This document shows positions 1-10,520 of a DNA stretch of 64,000 bases, piece after piece. Position numbers and translations under genes: made by a program. Under the pieces are notes generated by a model. It was not told where the DNA came from. It saw only the letters and a list, made by a program, of their open reading frames with translations, and ran no database searches. The stretch comes from Ahaetulla prasina. Taxonomy: Eukaryota; Chordata; Lepidosauria; Squamata; Colubridae. The DNA lies in NCBI RefSeq assembly GCF_028640845.1, contig NC_080540.1:216735300-216799299 (forward strand). The letters run 5' to 3'. The first letter of the stretch is position 1, and each line of letters opens with the position of its first letter.

Positions 1-107
1 TGTAATGATGTTATGCTACACTTTTATTATTGGCCCATCCCACAAAATAAGATTTTTTCTGAATCTGAGCCTTTATTATTTGTATCAATTTTTCTTGCAT
101 TGCATTT

Positions 108-506
108 AATCCTGGTTCTAGTTCTGGTTCCGGTTCCGGTTCCGGTTCCAGTTCTGGTTCCAGTTCTGGTTCTGGTTCCAGTTCCAGTTCTGGTTCTGGT
201 CCTGGTTCTAATTCTACTTCTTGTTCTGGTCCTGGTTCCAGTTCCTGTTTGATCCTGGTTCTGGATCTGATTTCACTTCTGGTGAAGTGAAACCAGTGAT
301 TTCTGGTTTCACTTCTGGTTCCGGTTCCTAGTCCTGGTCCTGCTTCCAGTTCCAGTTCTAGTTCCAGTTCCAATTCTGGTTCTGGATTTGATTCTGGTTT
401 CACTTTCAGTTCCAGTTCTGGTTCCGGTCCCAGTCTGGTTCCGGTTCCAGTTTAGTTCCAGTTCTAATTCTAGTCCTGGTTCCAGTTCCACTTCCAGTTC
501 CAGTAT
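108..506. repeat. Degenerate hexanucleotide minisatellite (CTGGTT/CCAGTT-like)
   Basis: Tandem six-base units of the form (C/T)(C/T)GGTT alternate with CCAGTT variants over about 400 bases. Because the unit length is a multiple of three, both strands stay open and read as dipeptide-like repeats (VPVLVP on plus, ELEPEP on minus). These are low-complexity translations, not genes. A 9-bp perfect hairpin with loop TGGT sits inside at 271-292. A CT-rich tract continues to about 546. Confidence 0.9.
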
Positions 507-546
507 CAATTCTGTCTCTCTGCCTCTCTCTGCCTCTCTCTCCATT

Positions 547-1104
547 CACTATTACAGATATTTGTGTGCATCTGTCTTATGTCTGTCTTTGCGCCCCACA
601 ACTGTTCTACTAAAATAACATAAAACTTCCTGGTAGCTAGACCACTTTCTATTAAATCAGTATTTAGTGCCAGCCAGGACCATTATTGGAACCATTTGCA
701 AAGTAGCAAATCTTGCATGGCAGCCATTTGTGAGTGAATTCATTGCATGCTCTCAAAATTCCAGATGTATATCTTCCTAGAAAAATTGCCAACCTCCAGA
801 ATTTCTAAAAGCAAGTCTGGCAATGTGTCAAAGGGAAAAGACATGATGGAATGAAAGAAAGCGATCTGTACAGTGAACTGGATGCATGCCATGCCGTGTA
901 CAAAGTACTGAAATAAAAAAGAGTCATGGATAATTACAATTCTGCTTTACCAAACCGTTCCCAATAATTCAAAATGCCAACATCCAGGGAGAAATTCGAT
1001 GAGAATTTTCATAGGCCTTCCTGCAAAGCTTTTCTTTTCTACAATCAGAACTATAATGTCCACCATCAATATATGAATTGATTCATATTCATTCAATTCG
1101 TCAT
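547..1104. other. Unique AT-rich DNA, nothing recognised
   Basis: I see no repeat shared with the rest of the window, no long open frame and no RNA-like structure. Confidence 0.6.
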
Positions 1105-1343
1105 CACGACTATAACTTTGTTGTTTGTATCTTATTATTCATGTTTATTGCTTCTATTAGTATCCTATTATGATTATGTTGATTGCTTTTATTTAGTATC
1201 CTATGACTATTACTGAGTGTTGTATCTTATGATTTATGATGATTGTCTTTTATGATTATGTTCATGATTATCACTTGTATGTACACTGAGAGTTTATTCA
1301 CCAGAGACAAATTCCTGGTGTCCTCAAACTTGGCCAATAAAGA
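1105..1343 (+). mobile_element. 3' end of the pentanucleotide-tail LINE, copy 1
   Basis: This is the 3' untranslated region of a non-LTR retrotransposon seen repeatedly in this window (also 37.5, 47.4, 48.8, 49.3 and 51-55 kb). Shared landmarks are GTACACTGAGAG, then a segment ending TTGGCCAATAAAGAATTCTA that runs directly into an ATTCT array. No coding part is left in this copy. The ORF end seen in longer copies (HKLFQLLP, then RTTRQKGSF) suggests a CR1/L3/Rex-like LINE. The exact clade is not settled from motifs alone. Confidence 0.8.
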
Positions 1344-1397
1344 ATTCTATTCTATTCTATTCTATTCTATTCTATTCTATTCTATTCTATTCTATTC
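1344..1397. repeat. (ATTCT)n microsatellite at a LINE 3' end
   Basis: About eleven near-perfect ATTCT units begin at the exact 3' terminus of the LINE ending at 1343. Confidence 0.97.
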
Positions 1398-2358
1398 ATA
1401 ACCTGCAAAATCTGGATACAATTGATTTCACCCATTTTGTTCCTCTCTTTTTCTCTTAAAAGAAAAATGAGAAGGAAAGAGAGACTCAAAATATAAAAAG
1501 TTGCAATAAAGAGAACATAATATCCTAAAGAAAAGATATGGGAAATTCTTAGATTATTGAAGATATTTGTTAAATGGATAAAACTTTGACCAGAAATATC
1601 TATTTTGAAGGAATCCATAGAACAGGAAAGAGTGAGAACTTCATTGTGACAATAAGCAACTTATTCTTCCCTTTTAAATAGCAGTGGTAAATTCTTTGGT
1701 ATCTGTATCACAACTAAGAAAAATGTGAGTTATCACTATAGCTTCCAAGAATGCCTAAGAAATATTGTTAATGGCCACATGAATTTAAGCATGATCTACA
1801 TTTAAAAAGACAATGAATTTCTCCATAAGTGATTGCCTATGAGTGCTACTTTATTCAGGTTGACCTGGAAGAACTTGGCATGTTCTCAGAATTGGAAATG
1901 GCATTTAATTATGTCTTGCTTCTTTTTTCATTGCTCAGATGAGCTGGATCTCCACAACTAGAGAGAGATATTCATCATGAAAATGCATACTTTTTTTAAA
2001 AAAAAGATTCTTGGAACCTTCAGTTCTATAGATGACACTCAGATTCAGACTAAAAGGTCCTCGCCCCCATGAACTCCAAAGGACAGAAGGGCGAAAAGGA
2101 TGAATTAGAGATTGCACAGAGCTTCATAACTGCTTTCTGTCAATGTACTTTACCGTCCACGGCAGCTGGAAAAAATACCCTTGCTCAGTGTTGAAAGGCA
2201 CTGGACTTAATACCCAATTTCTTGCTCAGATGGATCTTGTTTGCCGGGGGAGGGAGAATATACTGCAACTATCTTGAAAGTCAGTCAGGTTTCTGGTACT
2301 TATTACCTTACCATTTATTTTTAATATTGGGGTATATATTATTATTTCCAAAGCAGTT
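1398..2358. other. Unique AT-rich DNA, nothing recognised
   Basis: Only short open frames are present, with no recognisable repeat or gene signal. Confidence 0.6.
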
Positions 2359-2624
2359 TTTTTGTTTGTTTGTTTGAATTTATACCCCGCCCTTCTCCGA
2401 GGACTCAGGGCGGCTTACAATGTGTTAAACAATAGTCTTCATCCATTTGTATATTATATACAAAGTCAACTTATTGCCCCCAACAATCTGGGTCCTCATT
2501 TTACCTACCTTATAAAGGATGGAAGGCTGAGTCAACCTTGGGCCTGGTGGGGCTTGAACCTGCAGTAATTGCAAGCAGCTGTGTTAATAACAGACAGACT
2601 TAGTCTGTTAAGCCACCAGAGGCC
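2359..2624 (-). mobile_element. tRNA-derived SINE (minus), copy 1
   Basis: Read on the minus strand, it starts GGCCTCTGGTGGCTTAAC, tRNA-like, with a degenerate B box (GGTTCAAGCCCC). A conserved middle follows (GACTCAGCCTTCCATCC, then TAAAATGAGGACC), and it ends in a CGCCCTGAGTC 3' tail like that of the L2 LINEs at 39.4, 40.8 and 63.8 kb. A close second copy is at 44740-45008. The shared tail suggests mobilisation by the L2 machinery, which is inference. Confidence 0.8.
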
Positions 2625-2929
2625 AGTTGGATACAGCAGGCCTATAGTCATAAAGCCATTTGCTCCATACAAAAGTTGATCATAAGTTTATATCTAAATC
2701 ATCATCTGAATATGTCTGTTAGGTGTCCTACACATAAAGTTCTTCTTTATTTATGAATTTAAAGAATATAGTCATAATTCTATAATGCCTGAAGTAGAAG
2801 TGAACTAAAGTCTAATCCTAGTCCTAAATTACAGTCTAATCCTAATTATAAATTATAAAAAGAATCACTCCAAGGTTTTCCACAGTAGAAGGTACCACTT
2901 TGCATCCCATTATCTTGGAATAACTGAAT
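2625..2929. other. Unique DNA, nothing recognised
   Basis: Short spacer between a SINE and a hAT element. No coding or structural signal. Confidence 0.5.
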
Positions 2930-3729
2930 CAGGGATGGTGTTCACTTATCTTCTCTACCTGTTCGCAAACGTGAGCATGTGCCTCTGTACGCTTGCTTCA
3001 CTCACACACAGCACCTTCTACCGCGCGTGCCTCCCACACAAGCACAGAGTATCAAAAATGTGGATAATTGGGACGTGATGATGTCTGGGTGGGTGGGTGG
3101 AGCATCCCACAGCCTCCACTACCGGTTTGCCCGAATCGGATAGAACTGTTGTGACCCAGGCCCGAGTAGGTAGTAGGAAACTCAGTCCATGAAAAAAAAA
3201 AAACTTTATTCGAACAGCTGAGAATTACTTCATTCCCAGCGTCGTTCAACTCAAATTAAAACAAATTCCTCCCAACACAAATTTCTCAGTCCTATCGCAA
3301 ACCTTGGTCCAATTAGGCAAACTGCCAAAGGCCTTTCTTGGCAAATGTTCAGAAGTCACAAAAATAAATGCAAGATGTAGACGAAGCAGAAGATGAAGCT
3401 ACCAACGTTGTTTTCCGGCAAAGCCCAAACGCCATTGCTGGTCTGTTTTAAGCCTTATGGAAGGGGCCAATCATCTCTTGGCCCTACTCCCGAGTTGTTC
3501 TCTCTGCTTGAGCTGCTCTTGCCTTCTGGCAGCTCTTCTCATGCGTGCATTAGGAACAGGCTCCTCCTGTTCCTCTGCCTCATTACTATCAGTCTCTGGA
3601 AGTTCTGGAGTTCGCACCTCACTTCCCAATGGCCCTGGCATCACCTCAGCCTCATCGCTCTCTGACTCCGTTGCCAGATCCGTAGGCTGCTGAAGGACCA
3701 CAACAAGAACCAACTGAATACCGCCACTG
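2930..3729. mobile_element. Non-autonomous hAT element, split by a solo LTR
   Basis: The left end is CAGGGATGGTGTTCAC and the right end is CCGCCACTG, the CAG...CTG signature of hAT elements. Flanking 8-mers AACTGAAT and AATTGACT agree at 6 of 8 positions, as expected for an old target-site duplication. Internal words (ACCGGTTTGCCC, GGAGGCT-like) match the elements at 51157-51335 and 33924-34030. Removing the LTR and its duplication leaves about 236 bases. There is no transposase. Confidence 0.7.
3147..3705 (-). mobile_element. Solo LTR, minus orientation (LTR 1)
   Basis: The 559-bp unit has inverted ends TGTTGTG...CACAACA and is flanked by a perfect 5-bp duplication AGAAC at 3142-3146 and 3706-3710. 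A polyadenylation signal AATAAA lies on the minus strand at 3205-3210, near its 3' end, which fixes orientation. No gag or pol flanks it, so it is a solo LTR left by recombination between two LTRs. Type (Gypsy-like or endogenous retrovirus) is unresolved. A reading frame enters the LTR and stops at 3471 (acidic stretch SESDEAE, then a basic end). It matches the frame in LTR 2 at 29750-30334. Confidence 0.88.
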
Positions 3730-4185
3730 AATTGACTGTTAATCCATCAGTGGATAGGAAAAAAATGCTTTCTTTTCACTTTCGCCACACTAATTTGGAA
3801 GGGTTATGTACCCAGATAATGTTCTGCCATTAATCCTGCCTCTAAAATGCAAGGTCATCTTGTTGCTGAAATATAACTGCAAGGGGCCCTTTGACTATGC
3901 TGGATACACGACACAATACTCTGGAAGCACCTCAAAAATAAAAAAAAAGATTTAAACAGCAGCTAAAGTTCCACTTTTAAAAAATCATACTTTTTTTTTT
4001 TAAGGAAAATCAGTCATAGTTAGCCATTATGGATGTGAAGTGACCAGAAGTATTTGAGCAAAGTATGTTGAAATCCCCAAAGTTTAATGAATTAATGAAT
4101 AAGATTTACTAAAGCCAGAAGGCATCTCCCTGTTTATACTTGCTTTCTTCCAATAACTGAAAGGAAGCAAAATCCAAATGATATC
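3730..4185. other. Unique AT-rich DNA, nothing recognised
   Basis: A-rich and T-rich runs near 3940 and 3990. No gene or repeat family recognised. Confidence 0.55.
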
Positions 4186-4345
4186 ATAAATTATGCAAAA
4201 TCGGATAAGTTGTGCAAATGTGCACAATTTGCAAAATATAAAAAGGTCAGATCCATTCTTGACTTTGGATTTTGCATGCCATTTCGATGATTCTTAGTTA
4301 ATAAAACAGTATAACGTAAAACAGTCTCATAGCATACAGAGACAT
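4186..4345. repeat. Unclassified dispersed repeat, copy 1
   Basis: About 155 bases closely match 7262-7423 in the same orientation. Shared words include GCAAATGTGCACAATTTGC, GATCCATTCTTGACT and CATAGCATACAGAGACATAA. I see no terminal repeats, tail or coding potential that would classify it. Confidence 0.85.
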
Positions 4346-4706
4346 AACATTAATACATTATGAATGTCATTAATATCAAACTCTTGCTTAGAATTACGAA
4401 TACCTCTAACGGTTATGTCCAGTTTTTAGAATTTTAATGTCTTTCCATGTCTGAATGTAAATAAGCCAGCAGTTCTTTCCCACAGTTTTGTTTTGGTTGA
4501 TGAAAAATATCAAACCTTGCCATCTCTCAAGAAAAGAATATGGTTTGGGTTGTTCTGTTGGAAAATGTTAGAAATGGGTTAATTTTCTGCTGCTGCAATG
4601 CAGTAGTTATGTTCGCTAGAAATGTAAATTTAAAACCCTTCCATTTTTTTTATTACAAATTAACTCTTTATATTTCATTTTCTTATTGTCTTCAATGTCA
4701 ATAATA
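4346..4706. other. Unique AT-rich DNA, nothing recognised
   Basis: No coding, RNA or repeat signal. Confidence 0.5.
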
Positions 4707-5243
4707 CAATGTTTCCCCAAAAAATAAGTCCCTGTCTTATATTTTTTTGAACCCTGAAATAAGCAAAATAAGCTCCAACAGGACCTGTATTTAACTCATA
4801 GAATCATCTATTACAATGTCCTTCCTGTTGAAGACTACTTCAGCTTCAATCAGAACAATACAAGAGCAAACAATAGATTTAAACTTAATGTTAACCGCTC
4901 CAATCTTGATTGCAGAAAATATGACTTCAGCAACAGAGTTGTTAATGCTTGGAATACACTACCTGACTCTGTGGCCTCTTCTCAAAGTCCCCAAAGCTTC
5001 AACCAAAAACTGTCTACTATTGACCTCACCCTTTTCCTAAGAGGTCTATAAGGGACGTTCATAAGAGCACAAACGTGCCTACTGTTCCTCTCCTACTGTT
5101 GCTTCATGCTTATGCTTATGTATGCTGTTATGACAAATAAATAAATAAATAAAAAATAAAAAAGTGCTTGGCCTTATTGCCATGCACACAAAAGCCCGAT
5201 TGGGCTTATTATCAGGGGATGTCTTATTTGGGGGGAAACAGGG
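4707..5243. mobile_element. TA-flanked MITE with TTTCCCC ends, split by a LINE
   Basis: The left end, CAATGTTTCCCC then AAATAAG, is complementary to the right end, CTTATTTGGGGGGAAACAGGG. TA dinucleotides flank both sides, as in Tc1/mariner-type elements. Two further copies lie at 10521-10624 and 10646-10753. About 380 bases of LINE occupy the middle. Confidence 0.75.
4780..5160 (+). pseudogene. LINE ORF2 3' fragment inserted in a MITE
   Basis: The sequence translates in pieces to the C-terminal end of the same ORF2 found at 48340-48604 (words such as NVNR-like, DCRKYDF-like, LSTIDLTPFL) and then a short 3' UTR with AAAT tandem repeats. It is 5'-truncated and has no reverse-transcriptase core. 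The insertion separates the two halves of the MITE at 4707-5243, so the LINE arrived later. Confidence 0.8.
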
Positions 5244-5245
5244 TA

Positions 5246-6608
5246 GTTCGGAGCAATTAGCCCAAATGAATCAGAAGCTTCATTCAGGCTTGAAAGACCT
5301 GTTATTGAGGACATCATATCAGCACTCAGAAAGTTGAAGCTAGCTCTAAGTAATTCCCATGCTTCAGAGTAATAAAAAGAATAGAAATTTCCCACCCCCC
5401 TCAGGTATCTTGGGTGACATTAACCAATCACTCCAGCGGTAGCTTCCCCCTCGATCTCAGCAGATGTTCGTTGCCATGACCTTGGTTCACCCGCTGCGTC
5501 TGATGGATTTTGTCTAGTGGAGTCAGGCACCGCATTCTGGTTCTTTCCAACTTCCCCCCTCCCCCAAAAGAGTGACAACTAAGAAACAAAGTGAAAGTAA
5601 ATATGGCTTTGGCTGAAGTCATTTTGAAGTTGACATTCAATGCATAATTGACTGTCCCAAACTCAAAAGTTGACTGTGGGTTTATTCTAAGTTTGTTAGT
5701 GATGATTTGGGCATATTCAGATAAGCATATTTCTCTTTCTCATTAAAGTTATCCCAAAGCACAGATATATCTTTAGTTATAGAGCCCAGTTTCCTCAAAG
5801 TCATATACCAATTCTAAATTGTTTTGAAACAATTTTCTCTAATTATAACTGAGGATGACAATATGGGCTGCAGACTCAAATATTATTCCATTTTCAGTCT
5901 CTGCTTGGAGATCATTTCTCCAAACTGATTTTAATTCACAAAGTAGTCAAAATTTTGCTTCGGCTGACTTACTTATATTTTGAATTAATTATTCACATTT
6001 AGTAAACTGCCTTTTAATAGCTTCAACTGAGAAGACAAAAAGAAATATATTTATAGTGAATTAAATCAGATAGGATTGTTATCTGAAAAGTTTTGCTTTC
6101 CCTATTCTGAGGGAAGAAAATGTGATGGAATCTAGTGAGGAGGTGAGTTCACAAAAGGAACGGGGTGCTTTCCAGAGGAATAAGAAGTAACTCAGCCCAG
6201 ATATTACGTATGAGAGACAGAGAGATAAGACAGACGCTCCCTATAGTTCACAATGTATAACCTAGATGCAGAAAGTAGAATGCTCAGTCTGGTAAGATTC
6301 TGTCTGTAGGTGTGAAACAATAAACAACTCAGCTTGGAAGAATGGCCATATATTCTTGGTTTTGGATTTCTCTCTCATTTTAATCCAGTTCTCTTTTGTC
6401 CTTCATTGTCTACAGTTATCTCCTTACAAGAGGGATGTTTTACTGCTAATATATACTGGAAGATCTTTTGCACATTTCTATAATTCAGAAAGGGTTAGAG
6501 GTGGAATTAATAAATTTTTAATATTATCAGCACTGAGCATAAACTTTTAATTCTTCTTAAAGATCTGAAAAATTATTTGTAGCTTTGTAATATATTTTAT
6601 TATTTCAA
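5246..6608. other. Unique DNA, nothing recognised
   Basis: No open frame above about 70 codons and no repeat shared within the window. Short C runs occur near 5390 and 5555. Confidence 0.6.
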
Positions 6609-6964
6609 GGGGATGCAGTGGCTCAGTGGCTAAGATGCTGAGCTTGTCGATCGAAAGGTCAGCAATTCAGCGGTTCGAATCGCTAGTGCTGCATAATGGG
6701 GTGAGCTCCCATTACTTGTCCCAGCTTCTGCCAACCTAACAGTTCGAAAGCACGTAAAAAATGCAAGTAGAAAAGTAGAGACCACCTTTGGTGGGAAGGT
6801 AACTGAATTCCGTGTGCCTTTGGCGTTTAGTCATGCCGGCCACATGACCACAGAGGGGTCTTCAGACAGTGCTGGCTCTTTGGCTTTGAAACAGAGATGA
6901 CCACTGTCCCCTAGAATCAGGAATGACTAGCACATATGTGCGAAGGGAACCTTTACCTTTACCT
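6609..6964 (+). mobile_element. Sauria-type tRNA-derived SINE, near full length
   Basis: The head contains a pol III A box TGGCTAAGATG at 6627-6637 and a B box GGTTCGAATC at 6672-6681. The body carries the words GTCATGCCGGCCACATGACC and CACATATGTGCGA, and the 3' end is two ACCTTT units. This layout is that of the Sauria SINEs of squamates, as I recall the family. It is about 355 bp and looks intact end to end. Older or truncated minus-strand relatives are at 37061-37202 and 46410-46732. Confidence 0.93.
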
Positions 6965-7261
6965 AATATATTTTAAGACAAGGAATATACAATCTGTTGT
7001 GTTTTGTTTCAGTTTAGATTACTCTGTATAAAATCTTTGGCTTTTTATTTGCATGTATGAGGGGCACAAATACTTTTTGCCATATTTAAATTGAGAAAAA
7101 AAAATACTAGTTGAACATTTCCCCACTTTAACTGTCCGAACATTTTGTTGATACATTTTTCGTCTTTTTATCGGGAATGAAACCAGTAGACATGAGGATG
7201 CAAATGGCAGGGAATGTTGGAAGTGTAATTATTTGGCACACACAGAAACACATACACACAC

Positions 7262-7423
7262 ACTATGCAAAATCAGATAAATTGTGCAAATGTGCACAAT
7301 TTGCAAAATATAAAAATGTCAGATCCATTCTTGACTGGATTTTGCATGCCATTTTGATGAATGTTAGTTAATAAAGCAGTGCAACATAATGCAATCTCAT
7401 AGCATACAGAGACATAATTTGCA
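7262..7423. repeat. Unclassified dispersed repeat, copy 2
   Basis: Direct-orientation counterpart of 4186-4345, about 3.07 kb away, with scattered substitutions and small indels. Preceded by a short CA-rich run. Confidence 0.85.
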
Positions 7424-7464
7424 CTTGTTTGATAAGATTTTGACATATTATCTGAATACCTAGT

Positions 7465-7630
7465 CTCTAGAGATGGGCCTAATGATGAGAAAGGTTTAGA
7501 AGGAAAGAGAGGAAGAGGACAACCAATAGTAAGATGGAGAGAGGCAGTGATGATGAGTCTACCTTTGGAAAAGACCAGCTTAGGGGCAGATAATCATGGA
7601 GAAAATCTATGTAACTAGTTGCTAAGAGTG
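7465..7630 (+). pseudogene. Degraded LINE ORF fragment (RTE-like)
   Basis: The plus strand reads EGKRGRGQPIVRW-type residues followed by a segment ending in ATCATGGAGAAAATCTATGT. This arrangement is typical of the region downstream of reverse transcriptase in many vertebrate LINEs of the RTE or CR1 groups. It is about 165 bases with no core domain. I cannot name the clade. Confidence 0.5.
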
Positions 7631-7699
7631 TTTATGGAACACAATCAATCAATTAATAAGGCATTAAAGGAGTCTATTATTTGGACAATAGTCCACTCA

Positions 7700-7777
7700 C
7701 ACTATAGAATTTTTGAGATGCTTATTAAACATGTGCATGTGCACATGTTTAATAAGCATCTCAAAAATTCTATAGTG
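7700..7777. repeat. 78-bp near-perfect palindrome
   Basis: Arms 7700-7737 and 7740-7777 are perfectly complementary over 38 bp with a 2-base spacer. No similar sequence occurs elsewhere in the window and no target-site duplication is visible. Confidence 0.95.
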
Positions 7778-8898
7778 ATTGTCTGGTTTGCATTTATCCA
7801 TAGTGGAAGAATCAAAGAAGAATTTTTATTAAATTTAACCTTTGTGAATTCCAATATGCATAGTCCCGTCAGTAACGCCTGGGCCACTGTATGATTCATA
7901 ACAATAATTTAACAGCTTAGACTTTGAAAGTTCTGAAATAAGTCTTGGTTAGAATCAAATTTAAGGAAATTCTGCTGCTGCTCAGTGTCATCTGAAAAAT
8001 AAGAGTTTTCATATAGCCAATTATTTTATCCCTTGGTTCAAAAATTGGTCTCAGAGCAAACATACTTTGACACAAAACCGCCGTCACCAAGCCAACTTTA
8101 TGCATGGCTCATCTTAAAACACAGGCAAGACCCCTAAAGGTGACTGTACAGCTAAATCTAAGCCCTCTTCATGGGCTATAGAGTCTGGAGCTGCAAGTCC
8201 AATCAATAGTTTACTTTCAGAGCTGCAAGTCCATTCAATAATTTACTTTGTACCTGGAAAACTGCCTTATCCATCTTTTACATAAAAATAAATATGGTGT
8301 GTAGATTGCGATTAAATATATAAAGTATATACATAAGCTAAAAGCTAATCATTTAACAGCTCTGGGTGACTTATTAATACAATAAAAATATTGTAATCAT
8401 CTGTAAAACAAGAAATATAAAATGCTAAAAACCTCCCAGAGTACGTTAAAATTGTGGTTCTCAATGATGTTTATTCATGTCTGTATGCATGTCCGGATTT
8501 TGTAAGTTTTATGTAGTTACTAAAATAAACCCTTAGTATAGGCAGGTCAAGGAGAGAGTTCACTAATGATAACATCTAACAGATGACTTTGCAAGAAGCA
8601 TGAAACAAGGAAAACAAACTTTGGGTGAAAATATAAATAAAATAGCAGATGTTATTTCAATTATTTCAATCAATTATTTCAATTGCTAATAGGGAGCCTC
8701 AGCCTTGAAAAACTATACTGTAATTTCTCCTGGAAAAAAAATCAGTGAAATTATTTCCTCATTATTAGAAGAAATATCAAGAGGTCACTGAAGCTTAGAT
8801 ATAAGCAAAGTGAATGATATATGTATATAATAAACTTGCTTTTACAAAAAAAATAGAGTAATTCCTTCAAAAAATAAAACAAGTCCTTCCTTAAAGTA
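7778..8898. other. Unique AT-rich DNA, nothing recognised
   Basis: A short local direct repeat (AGAGCTGCAAGTCCA-like) occurs near 8190-8240. Otherwise nothing recognisable. Confidence 0.55.
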
Positions 8899-8972
8899 GA
8901 AGGAAGGAAGGAAGGAAGGAAGGAAGGAAGGAAGGAAGGAAGGAAGGAAGGAAGGAAGGAAGGAAGGAAGGT
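8899..8972. repeat. (AAGG)n microsatellite
   Basis: About 18 uninterrupted AAGG units. Confidence 0.97.
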
Positions 8973-10212
8973 AGGTTATGCAAAATGATATATTTTGCAT
9001 TTTAAAACAGTATGGCATTTGCATGCTGTCAGGCCCAAAATATTTTTATTGGACTATTTGCCATGGGTTACATGCTGACTTTAAAAAAAGCTATAATACT
9101 TGATATTTGCTAGACTCTTTGAACATAATTGCTGATATTTCAACATGTTTCAGAAATAGCAGCCTAAACCTCCAGTAAGTTGTAGATGGGACTTTTCTGC
9201 ACAATAAAGTTAACAACTGGAACCAGTAACTAATACAATCACTACAGGACACCTGCCATAAGGGTCATATGTATGTAAATGATGGTATCAGAGCTCTTAG
9301 CTCAATACTATTAGTACTTGAGAAACTTGGTTGCACTGCAATTCAAACAGAAAATTAGTATCAGCAGGAAATGCAAAATATAAAGTGAAATTATACCTTC
9401 AAACACCCAATTAAGGCTGAATGTATGAAACAAATTAATCCCATTATAGCATTTAGGATTTTTGAAATGTAACACACTGTAATTTATTTGCCCTAATTTT
9501 AATCAATGATAGAACAGCTGTTAAGTGTAATGCAATACAAAGTATTTACCATAGCAAAAATACCAAACAAAATGTATGACTGCAGGCTGTGCTGTAGTGT
9601 TGCAATTTTTTTCCTTCTCCTGAGAGAAAGAGATGGACACAGAGGAATCAATGTGCAAACTTTGCCAGAGTAAAGGTAGAGTCCCATAATAACAATGAGC
9701 TATTACAGTCAGGCAGTTATGAAGTCCCAGGTGAGTGAATCAAAGTAAGGTTACTTCTTAACAGCAAAGAAGAATGCTGAAGTATAAAGTTGGAAGAGAT
9801 CTCTATGGTCTTGTTCAAAAATAAATGTGTATTTTTCATGCAACTTCCATTATTGAGACCCCATTGCAAAATATTTCTCAGATAATATGTATTTGTGACT
9901 TATGTTTATAAACATTGTCTATCCTTTAGGAATTCCTCCGATTTTTCCCCATTGCAAGAAATCTGGGAGATCAGATAGATGGTGTGACAGCAGCTAAGTC
10001 AAAGTCACCCAGTCAACTTTCATAGCTGAGTGTGGATCTGAACCAGGTTCTCCACAATCCTAATTCAACACTTCGATCATTACAACACACCAGCACTTAA
10101 CAGAAGGGAATATTGGTAGCTCAGGGTTGAACTGTGAGATCCTTGGTACTCTGTGAGCTTGGTGGTTTTCTTGTAGACATGAAGTGTTTTCGAAGGGCAT
10201 CCTACAACATCA
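8973..10212. other. Unique DNA, nothing recognised
   Basis: AT-rich, with no repeat shared within the window and no convincing exon. Confidence 0.6.
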
Positions 10213-10455
10213 AGAGCCATGGTGGTGCAGTGGTTAGAATGAAGTACTGCAGGCTGCTTCTGTTGAAGTAGCCAGTTGCCAGATGTTTGGCAGTTCAAAT
10301 CTCACCGGCTCAAGGTTGACTCAGCCTTCCATCCTTCTGAGGTCGGTAAAATGAGGACCCAGATTGTTGGGGGAAATATGCTGACTCTGTAAACTGCTTA
10401 GAGAGGGCTGTAAAGCACTGTGAAGTGGTATATAAGTCTAAGTGCTATTGCTATC
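10213..10455 (+). mobile_element. tRNA-derived SINE with L2/MIR-like middle
   Basis: The head GCCATGGTGGTGCAGTGG and B-box-like GGCAGTTCAAATCTC are tRNA-like. The middle GACTCAGCCTTCCATCC and AAAATGAGGACCCAGATTG is shared with the SINEs at 2359-2624 and 44740-45008, but the head and the tail (AGTGCTATTGCTAT) differ. It is therefore a second SINE family with a common core. Confidence 0.85.
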
Positions 10456-10520
10456 CATGCAGCAAACTCATTCCATGATGCTATCAACCAAATTACTTGA
10501 TGTTGAGGTGAGTTGAAGTA

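Noticed and set aside
11..403. 130-codon frame of alternating Glu-Leu/Pro residues
   Set aside because: Direct translation of a hexamer minisatellite; the opposite strand is open too.
1344..1397. CRISPR-like or satellite array
   Set aside because: Uniform five-base units without spacers; a microsatellite at a LINE end.
6627..6681. Functional tRNA gene
   Set aside because: A and B boxes are present, but the sequence does not fold as a tRNA and continues into a SINE body and tail.
7700..7777. microRNA precursor
   Set aside because: Perfect 38-bp pairing with a 2-base turn is unlike a bulged pre-miRNA with a terminal loop; kept as a palindrome finding only.
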